This document shows positions 7,581 to 15,050 of a stretch of DNA of 56,486 nucleotides, piece after piece (position 1 is the first letter of the stretch; the number at the start of each line of letters is the position of its first letter). The notes beneath the pieces were generated by a model. That model worked only from the letters and a program-made list of their open reading frames with translations, ran no database searches and was not told the origin of the DNA. Origin of the DNA: an uncultured Clostridia bacterium. GTDB taxonomy: Bacteria; Bacillota; Clostridia; TANB77; CAG-508. The translations under genes were made by a program, and so were the position numbers. The DNA is taken from positions 1 through 56,486 of the forward strand of contig CAKOVG010000004.1 in the NCBI GenBank assembly GCA_934121875.1. The letters are read 5' to 3'.

Positions 7581-7731
7581 AAATAAATTAGAAGCGGTTA
7601 CGACTTTCCGCTTCTTTTTGTGATTTAAAATGGTTTACGACTTTGTGTTGCTTTATTTGGAAAAAACTCTAGCGACTTTTACGACTTTTTGGAAAAAAAA
7701 ATTCAAAAATTCGTTAGCGACTTTCGACTTT
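7537..7731. repeat. eight CGACTTT repeats across the 3' end of terS
   Basis: Copies begin at 7537, 7562, 7601, 7638, 7673, 7682, 7718 and 7725, all in the same orientation. Several successive spacings are 35-39 bases. Many are preceded by TTA or TAG. The 7-mer is unexpected at this density in such AT-rich DNA. The location at the end of terS suits a TerS-binding or pac region, but operators are equally possible. Confidence 0.55.
7591..7619 (+). terminator. intrinsic terminator after terS
   Basis: GAAGCGG (7591-7597) pairs with CCGCTTC (7608-7614), followed by TTTTT. The loop contains one CGACTTT repeat. The same GAAGCGG/CCGCTTC stem is reused at 8815-8836. Confidence 0.7.
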
Positions 7732-8044
7732 CAGAGGTTCAAAAATTTTCAAAATCTGGACGGAATTAATAAATAAAATAAGGAATAGAAACGGAATAAT
7801 GTAACATATTATGTAAATTGCACAAAATAGCACTTTTGTGCAATGTTTGGCGAAAAATCAACGTTTTTTTAAAAACGATATTAATATAATATCAACGAAA
7901 ATCAATTTTAAGACACTTTATTTTTAAAGTAATATTCTTATATATCTAAAATAAAAAACGCCTTATTTTTAATTATTTGGCGTTTTATATTAAATTATAT
8001 ATTTTACCAATTAAAAGCATAAAAAAAGAAGCTTTAAGCCTCTT
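7620..8044. other. non-coding interval with inverted repeats
   Basis: No gene seen. It holds the remaining CGACTTT repeats, an 11-bp perfect inverted repeat (ATTGCACAAAA 7817-7827 with TTTTGTGCAAT 7834-7844), a bidirectional AAAACGCC/GGCGTTTT hairpin (7955-7986), and, on the minus strand, a terminator-like hairpin just after the leftward gene (8045-8027). Confidence 0.5.
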
Positions 8045-8656
8045 TTATTTACTATTCTTACATGCTGCTAATACTAACAATATACAAAAACCAATAGGTA
8101 GAAAAACAATACTTGCAATTATCCCAAAGATTATTTTTAAAATTTTAAATGTTTTTTCTTGTTTTTCTTTTTTCTTTTGTTCTTCAATTATTTGTTGTTG
8201 TTCTTCTTGTTTTTGTATTTCTTCTTCTATTCTTTCAAATTCTTCTTGTTGTTTCTTTATTATTTCTTGTCGTTTTTTTGCTAAAGTTTCTTTTTGTCTT
8301 AATATTCTAAAATAATTTTGCTCAAATATTTCTTTTATTTCTTTTTGTTGTAAATATATTGTTTGTTTTTCTCCTGTCCTCATATTTGTAACTTCTTTTA
8401 TATTACTACATTGTTTTACTATATTGTCTAATATTTCGTTATATTTATAATTAAAGTAAAATTCTTGTAAGTCCCCATCTATTTGTATTTCTTTTTCAAA
8501 TATCTCTTTTATTCTGCTTAAAACGTCTATTTTAAGACGTTTTGCATTTTCTTTTTGTTCCGCTTCTATAGCTTTTTTCAATTCTTTTTCTTTTTGTATT
8601 CTATTTTTTTCGTTTAAAGCTAATTCAATATTTTTTGTATTATCATTTAAACTCAA
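8045..8656 (-). CDS. coiled-coil protein with C-terminal membrane anchor
   Basis: 203 aa. Residues 1-170 are almost entirely helical and charged, including a Gln/Glu-rich coiled coil (about 115-165). Residues 172-195 form a single hydrophobic helix, so the protein is probably tail-anchored with the coil in the cytoplasm. It lies in a leftward accessory island between terS and the HNH gene. An AAGAGGCT...AGCTTCTT hairpin terminates it. Function unknown. Confidence 0.6.
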   Translation of the reverse strand: MSLNDNTKNIELALNEKNRIQKEKELKKAIEAEQKENAKRLKIDVLSRIKEIFEKEIQIDGDLQEFYFNYKYNEILDNIVKQCSNIKEVTNMRTGEKQTIYLQQKEIKEIFEQNYFRILRQKETLAKKRQEIIKKQQEEFERIEEEIQKQEEQQQIIEEQKKKEKQEKTFKILKIIFGIIASIVFLPIGFCILLVLAACKNSK

Positions 8657-8661
8657 TCAAA

Positions 8662-8788
8662 ACACCCCCTTAAATTCTAGTTAAGTCTTTTAATTCATAA
8701 TTTATTGCACTTTTTCCATATTGTATTTGCTAAAGTATTCCAATTATCCAAAATCGTATTTAGTATCGTAATAAATTCTAATTTTCAT
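8662..8788 (-). pseudogene. probable remnant of a small gene
   Basis: An ATG (about 8788) with GGAGTG upstream gives MKIRIYYDTKYDFG and a stop; other frames then offer short protein-like stretches (for example NYELKDLTRI). The pieces would need more than one correction to join. I read it as a decayed small phage gene; it could also be chance. Confidence 0.25.
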
Positions 8789-8814
8789 ATTTTACACTCC
8801 TTTTTTATAAATTA

Positions 8815-8836
8815 GAAGCGGTTTTTGTTCCGCTTC
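8815..8836. terminator. hairpin terminator, GAAGCGG/CCGCTTC
   Basis: GAAGCGG (8815-8821) and CCGCTTC (8830-8836) with an 8-base loop, ending the leftward 42-aa gene. The stem matches the terminator after terS. Confidence 0.6.
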
Positions 8837-8845
8837 TTTAAATAT

Positions 8846-8974
8846 TTAGAATATAATATCAATTCCAGCAATCCCCAAAATTACACAAGCAAATATAAAA
8901 CCTATTGCTAAAATTCCTATTAATTTATTTATATTTGTTATAAATTTTTTGTAATTCCATTTGTATTTTTTCAT
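8846..8974 (-). CDS. 42-aa membrane protein
   Basis: ATG 8974 with GGAGG ten bases upstream. A basic N-terminus (MKKYKWNYKKF) precedes one hydrophobic helix of about 22 residues. Such single-span miniproteins are common next to phage accessory genes; role unknown. Confidence 0.5.
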   Translation of the reverse strand: MKKYKWNYKKFITNINKLIGILAIGFIFACVILGIAGIDIIF

Positions 8975-8977
8975 TTG

Positions 8978-9451
8978 TTATGCCTCCATTTCTTTTTTAC
9001 TCATTTTTTCAAATCCATTTTGTAATAAAAATTCGTTTATATGTCTTGCTGTTGTTTGACTATACCAACCATTTACAATAGCTTTCCCATTTTCAATTTT
9101 TGCCACTATTGTATCATAACTTTGTAAATATATTATGCCATTATATTCTTTTATTATTGCTTTTTTGTAAAAATCTGCTCTTGTATCATATCTTGCTCGT
9201 AAATATTCTACAAAATTCCCATATACTTTTACATTAAATTCTTCGTTTTCGTTTATTCTTTCCATTTTTTTATTCTCCTCATATATTTTATTTTTTATTT
9301 TTTTATTGGTAAAATCTTCAATTTGTTTTGCACAATTAATTGCTTGCTCTTCTGTTTCAAATTCTTCTAATACAGTTTTATTTTTTAAAGTTATTACTTG
9401 ATATCTATTATACAATTTTGAATATTTAATTTTTAAATTATTTATTTGCAC
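8978..9451 (-). CDS. phage protein with SYDT...RHINEF domain, possible internal start
   Basis: 157 aa. The C-terminal half (SYDTIVAKI...GWYSQTTARHINEFL) looks like the DUF8033 type of domain found in phages and mobile elements. A second start, ATG 9265, has its own AGGAGAATAAAAAA Shine-Dalgarno, so the domain may also be made alone (95 aa). The N-terminal half resembles a short beta-beta-alpha 'EEQA' repeat. It is the middle of the leftward island. Confidence 0.55.
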   Translation of the reverse strand: MQINNLKIKYSKLYNRYQVITLKNKTVLEEFETEEQAINCAKQIEDFTNKKIKNKIYEENKKMERINENEEFNVKVYGNFVEYLRARYDTRADFYKKAIIKEYNGIIYLQSYDTIVAKIENGKAIVNGWYSQTTARHINEFLLQNGFEKMSKKEMEA

Positions 9452-9455
9452 AATT

Positions 9456-9770
9456 TTATTCCTCCTCTTCTAATACTTCGCCTAATACTTGACTTAATAA
9501 ATAACACCTTATTGTTACGTCTGCTTTTTCTGCGTCTTTTGGAATATCGCAACAAAACTCTTCGCAAGCTTTTTTTAGTAAGTCAAAATTATGACAAATG
9601 TTTTCTTCCGCTTCGTATGTGCTAAAAGTATATGACCCACTTCCGTTGCCGGTAATACTATCATCAACAAACATTTCATCATATAAAGCGTCAAAATCTC
9701 TTTCTTCGGTATTTTGCAAATATTCTTTTACGTCCTCTTTCATTTTTTTATAATAATTATAAGTTTTCAT
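9456..9770 (-). CDS. conserved acidic protein of phages and mobile elements
   Basis: 104 aa, acidic. The central DSITGNGSGSYTFS segment is a recurrent motif of small proteins in Firmicute phages and conjugative elements. It is the first gene behind the promoter at 9819-9847. Function unknown. Confidence 0.6.
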   Translation of the reverse strand: MKTYNYYKKMKEDVKEYLQNTEERDFDALYDEMFVDDSITGNGSGSYTFSTYEAEENICHNFDLLKKACEEFCCDIPKDAEKADVTIRCYLLSQVLGEVLEEEE

Positions 9771-9818
9771 TTTAAATCCTCCTTAATATTTTTTATTATC
9801 TTTCCTTTTGTTAAATAT

Positions 9819-9847
9819 ATTATAGCACCATATTAATATAAAGTCAA
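9819..9847 (-). promoter_or_regulatory. leftward promoter of the accessory island
   Basis: TTGACT (9847-9842), 17-base spacer containing TATATTAATAT, then TATAAT (9824-9819). The spacer sequence recurs in the promoter at 49301-49329. Confidence 0.7.
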
Positions 9848-10309
9848 CACTTTTTTGTATTTTTTTTTATTTTTTTTTATTTTTTTGTACTTTTTATAGA
9901 AGCGGTTATGTACAAGGGGGTATCTGCAAAGGGGCTATATAAAGGGTATTATACAAGATGTAATATTAATATATAGCATATGATATATAATACACACAAT
10001 ATATATAATACAATATATATAATACAATATATATAATACAATATATGTGATACAATATATATTATTACATAACACAATGCGTATTATACATACTATGCTT
10101 TTATTTCCGCTTCTTTTTATTTTATTTTTATTTTTTATTGTGCTTTTATATTTTTTTTATTTTTATTTTTGGAGAAAATTAACATTTGTTTTATTTAAAT
10201 TTTAATACACCTATTCCAGATATTACACACTCCCACCCCTATACAGGAGAAATCGGCAGGGGTTGCCGTGTCAACCTCACGATTAAATACGTAAAGTTAT
10301 ATTCCCCTA
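9848..10309. other. AT-rich non-coding stretch with tandem repeat and a GC-richer patch
   Basis: No gene is supported. A 14-bp unit (CAATATATATAATA) is repeated about five times at 9997-10066. At 10228-10280 a GC-richer patch has ACCCCT and AGGGGT about 16 bases apart as an inverted repeat. It lies just upstream of the HNH endonuclease, as cos sites often do, but no cos sequence is recognised. Confidence 0.4.
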
Positions 10310-10338
10310 TTGACATTATACCCTTAATAATATATAAT
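10310..10338 (+). promoter_or_regulatory. promoter for HNH gene
   Basis: TTGACA (10310-10315), 17-base spacer, TATAAT (10333-10338), 22 bases upstream of the HNH start codon. Confidence 0.75.
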
Positions 10339-10360
10339 AATAAAAAAAGGAGTGATAAAA

Positions 10361-11356
10361 ATGATAAATAACAAGAATTTTATAGGGGAAAAATTTAATG
10401 ATTGGCAAGTAATAGATTGGAAAAAAGGTAAAAAAGGGATAGAATGGGTTTGTCAATGTAAATGTGGAGCAATAAAAGTTCAAAAAGTAGATAATATAAA
10501 AAATGGGAGAAGTAAAATGTGCAAAAAATGTAGTATGCAAATTAAAGAAAAAAAGCCTAAAGAAGATAGAATATTAAAATTAAGGTATAATAATCATCTT
10601 GAATGGAGTAAAGAAAATACATTTATTGGCACATACAAAGAATATTTAAAAGAATGTAAAAAAAGAAGAGAAACAAAATTAAAAAAAATAAGAGAAAAAG
10701 AATATAATGATTATTATAAAGAAATAATAGGAACAAAATATAATAGATTACAAGTAATAGGAATAAGAAAAGGGAAAAATGGATTTATATGGGATTGTAA
10801 ATGTGATTGTGGAAATATATATAGCAATTATGGAAAATATATAAAGAATGGGCAATTCAAAAGTTGTGGTTGCATAGCAAAAGAAATACAAAGAAATGCA
10901 ATCTATGATAAAAGAATATATAGAGTATTTATGGGAATGGTCTCTAGGTGTTATAGTCCTAATAGTACAAATTATAAGAATTATGGTGGACGAGGTATAA
11001 GTATATGTAAAGAATGGAGAGAAAATCCAAGAGAATTTATAAATTGGGCATATAAAAATGGGTATAATGATAAAGCAGAAAAAGGAGAATGTACAATAGA
11101 TAGAATAGATGTAAATGGAAATTACGAACCTAGTAATTGTAGATGGGTAGATATTAAAATGCAAGCTAATAATAGAAGACTGCCTAAAGCTAAAAAATAT
11201 AAAATAAATAATAAAGAATTGACGTTGAGAGAAATATTTGAAATATATGGGATTAGTCCACAATTGTTTAGATATAGAATATCAAAAGGAATGACAAATG
11301 AGGAAGCAATATCTTTAGAAAGAAAAGTAGGATATAAATATTCAGATAGAACATAA
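10361..11356 (+). CDS. HNH-type endonuclease with two zinc-ribbon modules
   Basis: 331 aa from ATG 10361 (AAAGGAGTG). Two similar zinc-binding modules occur at about 15-60 and 125-175 (W-x-CxCxCG... and CxxC ends; the second is WDCKCDCG...KSCGC). They are followed by an AP2/HNH homing-type core (NYGGRGISICKEW, then TIDRIDVNGNYEPSNCRW and Q-NNRR). The last 40 residues look like a DNA-binding helix-turn-helix. The neighbourhood of terminase genes would allow a packaging role, but the free-standing homing type, with its own promoter, is the simpler reading. Confidence 0.75.
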   Translation: MINNKNFIGEKFNDWQVIDWKKGKKGIEWVCQCKCGAIKVQKVDNIKNGRSKMCKKCSMQIKEKKPKEDRILKLRYNNHLEWSKENTFIGTYKEYLKECKKRRETKLKKIREKEYNDYYKEIIGTKYNRLQVIGIRKGKNGFIWDCKCDCGNIYSNYGKYIKNGQFKSCGCIAKEIQRNAIYDKRIYRVFMGMVSRCYSPNSTNYKNYGGRGISICKEWRENPREFINWAYKNGYNDKAEKGECTIDRIDVNGNYEPSNCRWVDIKMQANNRRLPKAKKYKINNKELTLREIFEIYGISPQLFRYRISKGMTNEEAISLERKVGYKYSDRT

Positions 11357-11361
11357 AATAC

Positions 11362-11390
11362 TTGACAAAGATAATTTTTTTTGATATAAA
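11362..11390 (+). promoter_or_regulatory. promoter
   Basis: TTGACA (11362-11367), 17-base spacer ending TGA, TATAAA (11385-11390). It precedes a 100-base stretch that holds only a 14-codon frame (MKKSYEKSLDEKIF, ATG about 11398) and ends in the hairpin at 11501-11522, so it may make a short RNA. Confidence 0.6.
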
Positions 11391-11500
11391 TAAATTATGA
11401 AAAAATCATATGAAAAATCATTAGATGAAAAGATTTTTTAAAAATAATCATTAATTCCTTTCTTTGATGATGGATATATTTTTCATAAAAATTCTCCTTA

Positions 11501-11526
11501 AGCTCTCACGAAGGTGGGGGCTCTTT
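11501..11526 (+). terminator. intrinsic terminator
   Basis: AGCTCTCAC (11501-11509) pairs over 9 bp, with G-U pairs, to GTGGGGGCT (11514-11522) around a GAAG loop, followed by CTTTT. It closes the short transcription unit from 11362. Confidence 0.6.
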
Positions 11527-11562
11527 TAGTGGAAAAATTTTTCAAAAAAATACAAAAAAGGA

Positions 11563-11591
11563 TTGACAAAATGATACCACTATGATATAAA
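11563..11591 (+). promoter_or_regulatory. promoter for the 11.6-14.8 kb block
   Basis: TTGACA (11563-11568), 17-base spacer, extended -10 TGATATAAA (11586-11591). It drives a run of small rightward genes ending at the terminator at 14824. Confidence 0.7.
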
Positions 11592-11613
11592 ATAGGAAAA
11601 AGAGATATGAAAA

Positions 11614-11736
11614 ATGCTAAAAATAGAAGAAATAAAGAAAATAGAAGTAGAAAAATGCAGTAAATGTGGCAAATTATATGTAAAAGAAGACGAAAATAAT
11701 AATAAGTGTAAAGAGTGTGAGAGAAGGTGTCTTTAA
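11614..11736 (+). CDS. 40-aa zinc-ribbon protein
   Basis: ATG 11614. CSKCGKLY and CKECERRC form a CxxC...CxxC ribbon. Its stop is immediately followed by the TTG start of the next gene, suggesting coupling. Confidence 0.5.
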   Translation: MLKIEEIKKIEVEKCSKCGKLYVKEDENNNKCKECERRCL

Positions 11737-11982
11737 TTGGAAGAGAATAAAGAAGTATTAAAAATAGGAGAAGCGAATTTAAAAGCAGGAGTAAGATTAT
11801 TTGAAGTACAAAAAGATAATCTTGAAGAATTAGGAAAATTAAGAGATGAAATAAAAACAGATAAAGCAAGAAAACTTTTAGATGAAACAATGATGGATAT
11901 ATTTAAAAGTTTAATAGATTTAGAAAAAGCAAATAAAGGAATGAGAAAACAATTAGAAATTTTAAAAAAAATAATTTTATAA
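11737..11982 (+). CDS. small helical protein
   Basis: 81 aa from a TTG directly after the previous stop (AGAAGGTG upstream). Entirely helical and charged, with heptads suggesting a coiled-coil dimer. No family recognised. Confidence 0.5.
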   Translation: MEENKEVLKIGEANLKAGVRLFEVQKDNLEELGKLRDEIKTDKARKLLDETMMDIFKSLIDLEKANKGMRKQLEILKKIIL

Positions 11983-12340
11983 AAAGTATAGGTTTAGGGG
12001 AAGAAAATTAAACAAAATAATAGTGAAGTATTTGCTTACTATTATCGTTACCTTATTCAAACGTTGTTTAGGATTATTCATAGGTTTAAATGGAATACGT
12101 AAAATGTTTTTTATAAGAAATTTAAAAGTAACTTTAAAAAATAAAAGTAATTAGAAGAAACCAGTTCCCACCTTTCAAAGGAATAAAAGGAGAACTACAC
12201 CTAACAGTTTAATACCTATACTCGATATATTGTATATAGTGATATATTATTTGAAGTGAAAGCCAATTCCTATGTAATAAACAAATAGAAAGATTGCAAT
12301 CGATATATCACTATGTAGAGTATATTGGAAAGGAGAAAAA
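11983..12340. other. non-coding interval with a long inverted repeat
   Basis: No gene seen in 358 bases. ATAGTGATATAT (12236-12247) and its perfect complement ATATATCACTAT (12303-12314) enclose 55 bases, immediately before the Shine-Dalgarno of the next gene. It could be an operator pair or an RNA leader. Confidence 0.4.
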
Positions 12341-12499
12341 ATGAAAACAGAATATATTTTAAAGATGTATGCAGAGATAATGGCACATATATTAACAATT
12401 GAAGAAGTATTAACATCAGCGGAAAATATAAAAGATGAAGATTTTAACAAAATATTAAAATTTAATAGAACAGATATTGAAAAACAATTAAAAATTTAA
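12341..12499 (+). CDS. 52-aa helical protein
   Basis: ATG 12341 behind AAAGGAG. Small, acidic, two predicted helices; not recognised. It is the first of a compact series of genes that leads to the dUTPase. Confidence 0.5.
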   Translation: MKTEYILKMYAEIMAHILTIEEVLTSAENIKDEDFNKILKFNRTDIEKQLKI

Positions 12500-12524
12500 A
12501 GTAATTAATTTTAAGGAGAGAAAT

Positions 12525-12941
12525 ATGACAACAGAACAAGCAATAAGCAATTTAAAGGAGATAATAGAATTATCTAGAAACGAAATTAATAAAAAGAATG
12601 AAAATCTAACAGGTGTTTTAGATTTAACAGACTTAGAAAGTTTAGATGTAGTTTTATCAATGCTAGAAAATCAAAAAGAAAGAATAGATTATTTAATGAG
12701 AAGTATTGAAAGAAAAGAGCAATCATTAATAGAAGAGCATGAAAAGAATATAGAATGTTATACTAAAATAGAAGAGAAAAACAAAATAATAGATTTAATG
12801 GCAGAAATGTTAGTAAAAGTCCCTGATAATTCAGATAGCCCACAAACAGCAACTATTATTGCAATGATTAACAGAGATTTAGAATTAAGAAAAATAAAGG
12901 TAAAACAATATTTTGAAAAAAAAGTAAAAGAGGAGGAATAA
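12525..12941 (+). CDS. coiled-coil protein
   Basis: 138 aa, start behind AAGGAGAG. Residues 40-110 form a coiled coil. The opening TTEQAISNLKEII and the LDVVLSMLENQ segment correspond to the N-terminal extension of the dUTPase gene next door (EEEAINFLQRL and IEIVLSILEEK), so both carry the same small phage domain. Confidence 0.55.
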   Translation: MTTEQAISNLKEIIELSRNEINKKNENLTGVLDLTDLESLDVVLSMLENQKERIDYLMRSIERKEQSLIEEHEKNIECYTKIEEKNKIIDLMAEMLVKVPDNSDSPQTATIIAMINRDLELRKIKVKQYFEKKVKEEE

Positions 12942-12942
12942 T

Positions 12943-13653
12943 ATGACAAAAGAAGAGGAAGCAATAAATTTTTTACAAAGATTACCAATAACATTAGAAA
13001 TTAAACATCTTGGTGGAGCTAAAGAAATAGAAATAGTTTTATCTATATTAGAAGAAAAGAACAAAGAAATAGAAAAGTTAAAAAGACAACTAGAAGTTGA
13101 AAAAAATACTAATAAAAACTTAAATAAAGAATGTCAAAGATATTTTGACGTTATTATGGAGAATAATATTGAGGAGGCAAATAAAATGAGAAAATTTGAA
13201 TTTACAGGAATTTTAAAGGAAGCAAGTGAAGGCGGTCCATATAGAAGATTACCAGAAAGAAGTACAGCTAAAAGTGCAGGATATGATTTCTTTGCACCAA
13301 AAAGAGTAGAAATACCACCATATAAATTAGGAGATAATCCAACAATGATAAAAACAGGAATAAAGGTAAAAATGCCAGATGATGAATATTTAATGTTAGT
13401 AAACAGAAGTAGCAATCCAAAGAAAAAGAAATTAGTAATTCCAAATAGTGTAGGAATAGTAGACGCAGATTATTATGGAAATCAAGACAATGACGGAGAA
13501 ATGATGTTTGGATTTTATAATTTAAGCAATGAGACAGTTGTGATAGAAGCAGGGGAAAAGTTGGGTCAAGGAATATTTTGCAAATATGGAATAACAGAAG
13601 ATGATAATGCAGAAGGAGAACGTTGTGGGGGCTTTGGAAGCACAGGAGTTTAA
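12943..13653 (+). CDS. dut: dUTPase with N-terminal coiled-coil extension
   Basis: 236 aa. Residues about 105-235 hold the five trimeric dUTPase motifs: STAKSAGYDFFA, NRSS, GIVDADYYGN, GEKLGQGIF and RCGGFGSTG. The enzyme hydrolyses dUTP to dUMP, keeping uracil out of phage DNA. Residues 1-80 are a coiled-coil domain shared with the preceding gene. An internal ATG (13186, codon 82) has GAGGAGG eight bases upstream, so the catalytic domain is probably also made alone (155 aa). Confidence 0.9.
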   Translation: MTKEEEAINFLQRLPITLEIKHLGGAKEIEIVLSILEEKNKEIEKLKRQLEVEKNTNKNLNKECQRYFDVIMENNIEEANKMRKFEFTGILKEASEGGPYRRLPERSTAKSAGYDFFAPKRVEIPPYKLGDNPTMIKTGIKVKMPDDEYLMLVNRSSNPKKKKLVIPNSVGIVDADYYGNQDNDGEMMFGFYNLSNETVVIEAGEKLGQGIFCKYGITEDDNAEGERCGGFGSTGV

Positions 13654-13654
13654 T

Positions 13655-13825
13655 ATGATTTTTGAATGTAAAATAAATGAAATAGATTTAAAAAATAAAT
13701 GTTATAAATGTAAATTTTTTGATAGCGAAGATAAAATATACGGAATATGTACACACAAAAACAATAAAATAAAAAATAGAAACAGAAAATATAATAGTAA
13801 AGCTTGTGTATATAAAGAGGAGTAA
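13655..13825 (+). CDS. 56-aa cysteine-containing protein
   Basis: ATG 13655 directly behind the dUTPase stop (CAGGAG upstream). CYKCKFFDSEDKIYGIC resembles the short 'C-x2-C-KF...G-x-C' zinc motif of many phage miniproteins; a final cysteine near the C-terminus could complete the site. Confidence 0.55.
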   Translation: MIFECKINEIDLKNKCYKCKFFDSEDKIYGICTHKNNKIKNRNRKYNSKACVYKEE

Positions 13826-13829
13826 AATA

Positions 13830-13982
13830 ATGCAAAAGAGATTTTATAAATTGCAGCAAATTTGGTTTGATGAAGATTACAAATGTGGAAGTACAAATAG
13901 TCAAAGAAAGAAACAAAAAAGGCATTATAAACGCAAAGAAAAAAGAAAAATAACTAAACTTTTTGAAGAAAAATACAAATAG
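13830..13982 (+). CDS. 50-aa very basic protein
   Basis: ATG 13830 with AGAGGAG upstream. It is rich in Lys/Arg (about 20 of 50 residues) in the second half, suggesting nucleic-acid binding. It ends nine bases before a structured tRNA-like RNA. Confidence 0.45.
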   Translation: MQKRFYKLQQIWFDEDYKCGSTNSQRKKQKRHYKRKEKRKITKLFEEKYK

Positions 13983-13990
13983 ATGAAAAA

Positions 13991-14146
13991 ACTATAGTGG
14001 CGGAAAAGGTAGACGCTAATGTCAGATAGAAAGGCTTAGGAGTTCAATTCTCCCAATATCTAATCACAGCGAAATAGCTGACGATATAAGGACTTGTTTT
14101 GGTCAAGAGTGGCTTTTTATGTTAGGTGCAAATCCTAACCTATAGT
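13991..14146 (+). ncRNA. 156-nt tRNA-like structured RNA
   Basis: ACTATAG (13991-13997) pairs perfectly with CTATAGT (14140-14146) like an acceptor stem. It is followed by TG and a leucine-tRNA-like D arm (GCG GAAAAGGTAGA CGC), and ends with a T arm, TTAGG-TGCAAAT-CCTAA (14122-14138). Between them lie about 105 bases instead of about 32. These contain further hairpins, including a second T-arm-like one (TTAGGAG TTCAATT CTCCCAA). No anticodon arm can be placed. It might be an inserted or fused tRNA pair, or a distinct RNA. Confidence 0.55.
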
Positions 14147-14166
14147 GTAAAATTTTGGAGGTTAAT

Positions 14167-14394
14167 ATGGTAAAAATAGGTATGCCAGTAAAAGTAGTAA
14201 GACCTTACAAAAGTGGAGAAAAACAAACAGTAAAATTAAGAACAAAAGACGCTACTATTGTAGGAATATATAAAAATTTTATATTGGTGCAATTTAAGGG
14301 TGGCTATAAAGAATGTTATAAAGAAAATGAATTGTGGTATGAACACGAAAAAGGAGAAGAATATAATGGATATAAAGATAAGAACGCAATTTAA
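14167..14394 (+). CDS. small basic beta-rich protein
   Basis: 75 aa from ATG 14167 (GGAGG seven bases upstream). Short SH3-like pattern (MPVKVVRP...DATIVGIYKNFILVQFKGGYKECY). Seen in many phage early regions without assigned function. It overlaps the next gene by 29 bases. Confidence 0.55.
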   Translation: MVKIGMPVKVVRPYKSGEKQTVKLRTKDATIVGIYKNFILVQFKGGYKECYKENELWYEHEKGEEYNGYKDKNAI

Positions 14395-14611
14395 AGAATT
14401 TTTAATTGATTGTACACATAAAGATATAGGTTTGTATGCACAGATGGGAAGTTTAAATAATATAGTTGCCTTTGGGAATAAATTACAAGTATTAGGTAAA
14501 TATGAGACGGAAAAAAGAGCAGAGGAAATTTTGAATAGCATACAAATTGCAATAGAAGATGGATTTAAAAGACAATCAAATGGAATAATAATTGAAATGC
14601 CAGAAAAATAA
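14366..14611 (+). CDS. paralogue of the 1821-2138 protein
   Basis: 81 aa from ATG 14366 (AAAGGAGAAG). LGKYETEKRAEEILNSI and the C-terminal IEMPEK correspond to the protein at 1821-2138 on the other arm. Function unknown. Confidence 0.6.
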   Translation: MDIKIRTQFKEFLIDCTHKDIGLYAQMGSLNNIVAFGNKLQVLGKYETEKRAEEILNSIQIAIEDGFKRQSNGIIIEMPEK

Positions 14612-14656
14612 TATTGAAAAGCTAAAAATTTTATGATAATATAAAAGGAGAAAAAG

Positions 14657-14836
14657 ATGGCTAGAGAAAACAAAGAAAAATTAGGTAAAACAGTACGATT
14701 TAGTATAAGGCTTCCTTATTATCAACACAAATGGATAAAATCAAGAAGTGAAAGCACAAAAGGAACAGACAATTTTGAAAGTATGAATAAGATAATATCA
14801 GAAGCAATAAAAGAATATATGGGACTAGCTGATTAA
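14657..14836 (+). CDS. Arc-like ribbon-helix-helix protein
   Basis: 59 aa, ATG 14657 behind AAAAGGAG. A beta strand of alternating polar/hydrophobic residues (KTVRFSIRLPYY), then two helices ending in a basic segment, is the layout of ribbon-helix-helix DNA-binding proteins. The stop codon lies in the terminator loop. A candidate regulator of the rightward arm. Confidence 0.5.
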   Translation: MARENKEKLGKTVRFSIRLPYYQHKWIKSRSESTKGTDNFESMNKIISEAIKEYMGLAD

Positions 14837-14852
14837 AGCTAGTCTTATTTTA
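14824..14852 (+). terminator. intrinsic terminator
   Basis: ACTAGCT (14824-14830) and AGCTAGT (14837-14843) with a 6-base loop containing the stop codon of the preceding gene, followed by CTTATTTT. Confidence 0.6.
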
Positions 14853-14865
14853 ATTGGGAGGAAAT

Positions 14866-15042
14866 ATGATAAAATTAAATTATATATATACTATGAATTT
14901 TACCTTTGAAAATGTAGAAGTATTAAACTGCAAAAATACAAAGGATTTTGAAAACAAAATAATGAAAAATAGACCTATACTAATAAAAAATGAAGGAATA
15001 ACCGAAGGCATAAATTCAAGTTATATTATGTATTGGAGCTAG
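14866..15042 (+). CDS. small hypothetical protein
   Basis: 58 aa from ATG 14866 (GGGAGG upstream). Predicted beta-alpha-beta fold; no recognised motif. It ends nine bases before the terL start, whose Shine-Dalgarno overlaps its last codons. Confidence 0.5.
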   Translation: MIKLNYIYTMNFTFENVEVLNCKNTKDFENKIMKNRPILIKNEGITEGINSSYIMYWS

Positions 15043-15050
15043 GAGGTAAT

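Noticed and set aside
9997..10066. CRISPR or iteron origin
   Set aside because: The 14-bp units are pure AT repeats without spacers; an origin is possible but not supported by a nearby initiator gene.
10186..10371. 61-codon rightward frame before the HNH gene
   Set aside because: It covers the HNH promoter and Shine-Dalgarno, lacks its own ribosome site and has no protein-like pattern.
10748..11263. 171-codon leftward frame inside the HNH gene
   Set aside because: Antisense of a strongly conserved coding region; composition is that of a reverse-strand shadow.
11983..12235. small protein gene starting at GTG 12024
   Set aside because: The frame stops after 14 codons and has no well-spaced Shine-Dalgarno.
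13991..14146. tmRNA
   Set aside because: Although tRNA-like ends are present, there is no tag reading frame or pseudoknot series and the RNA is less than half the usual length.
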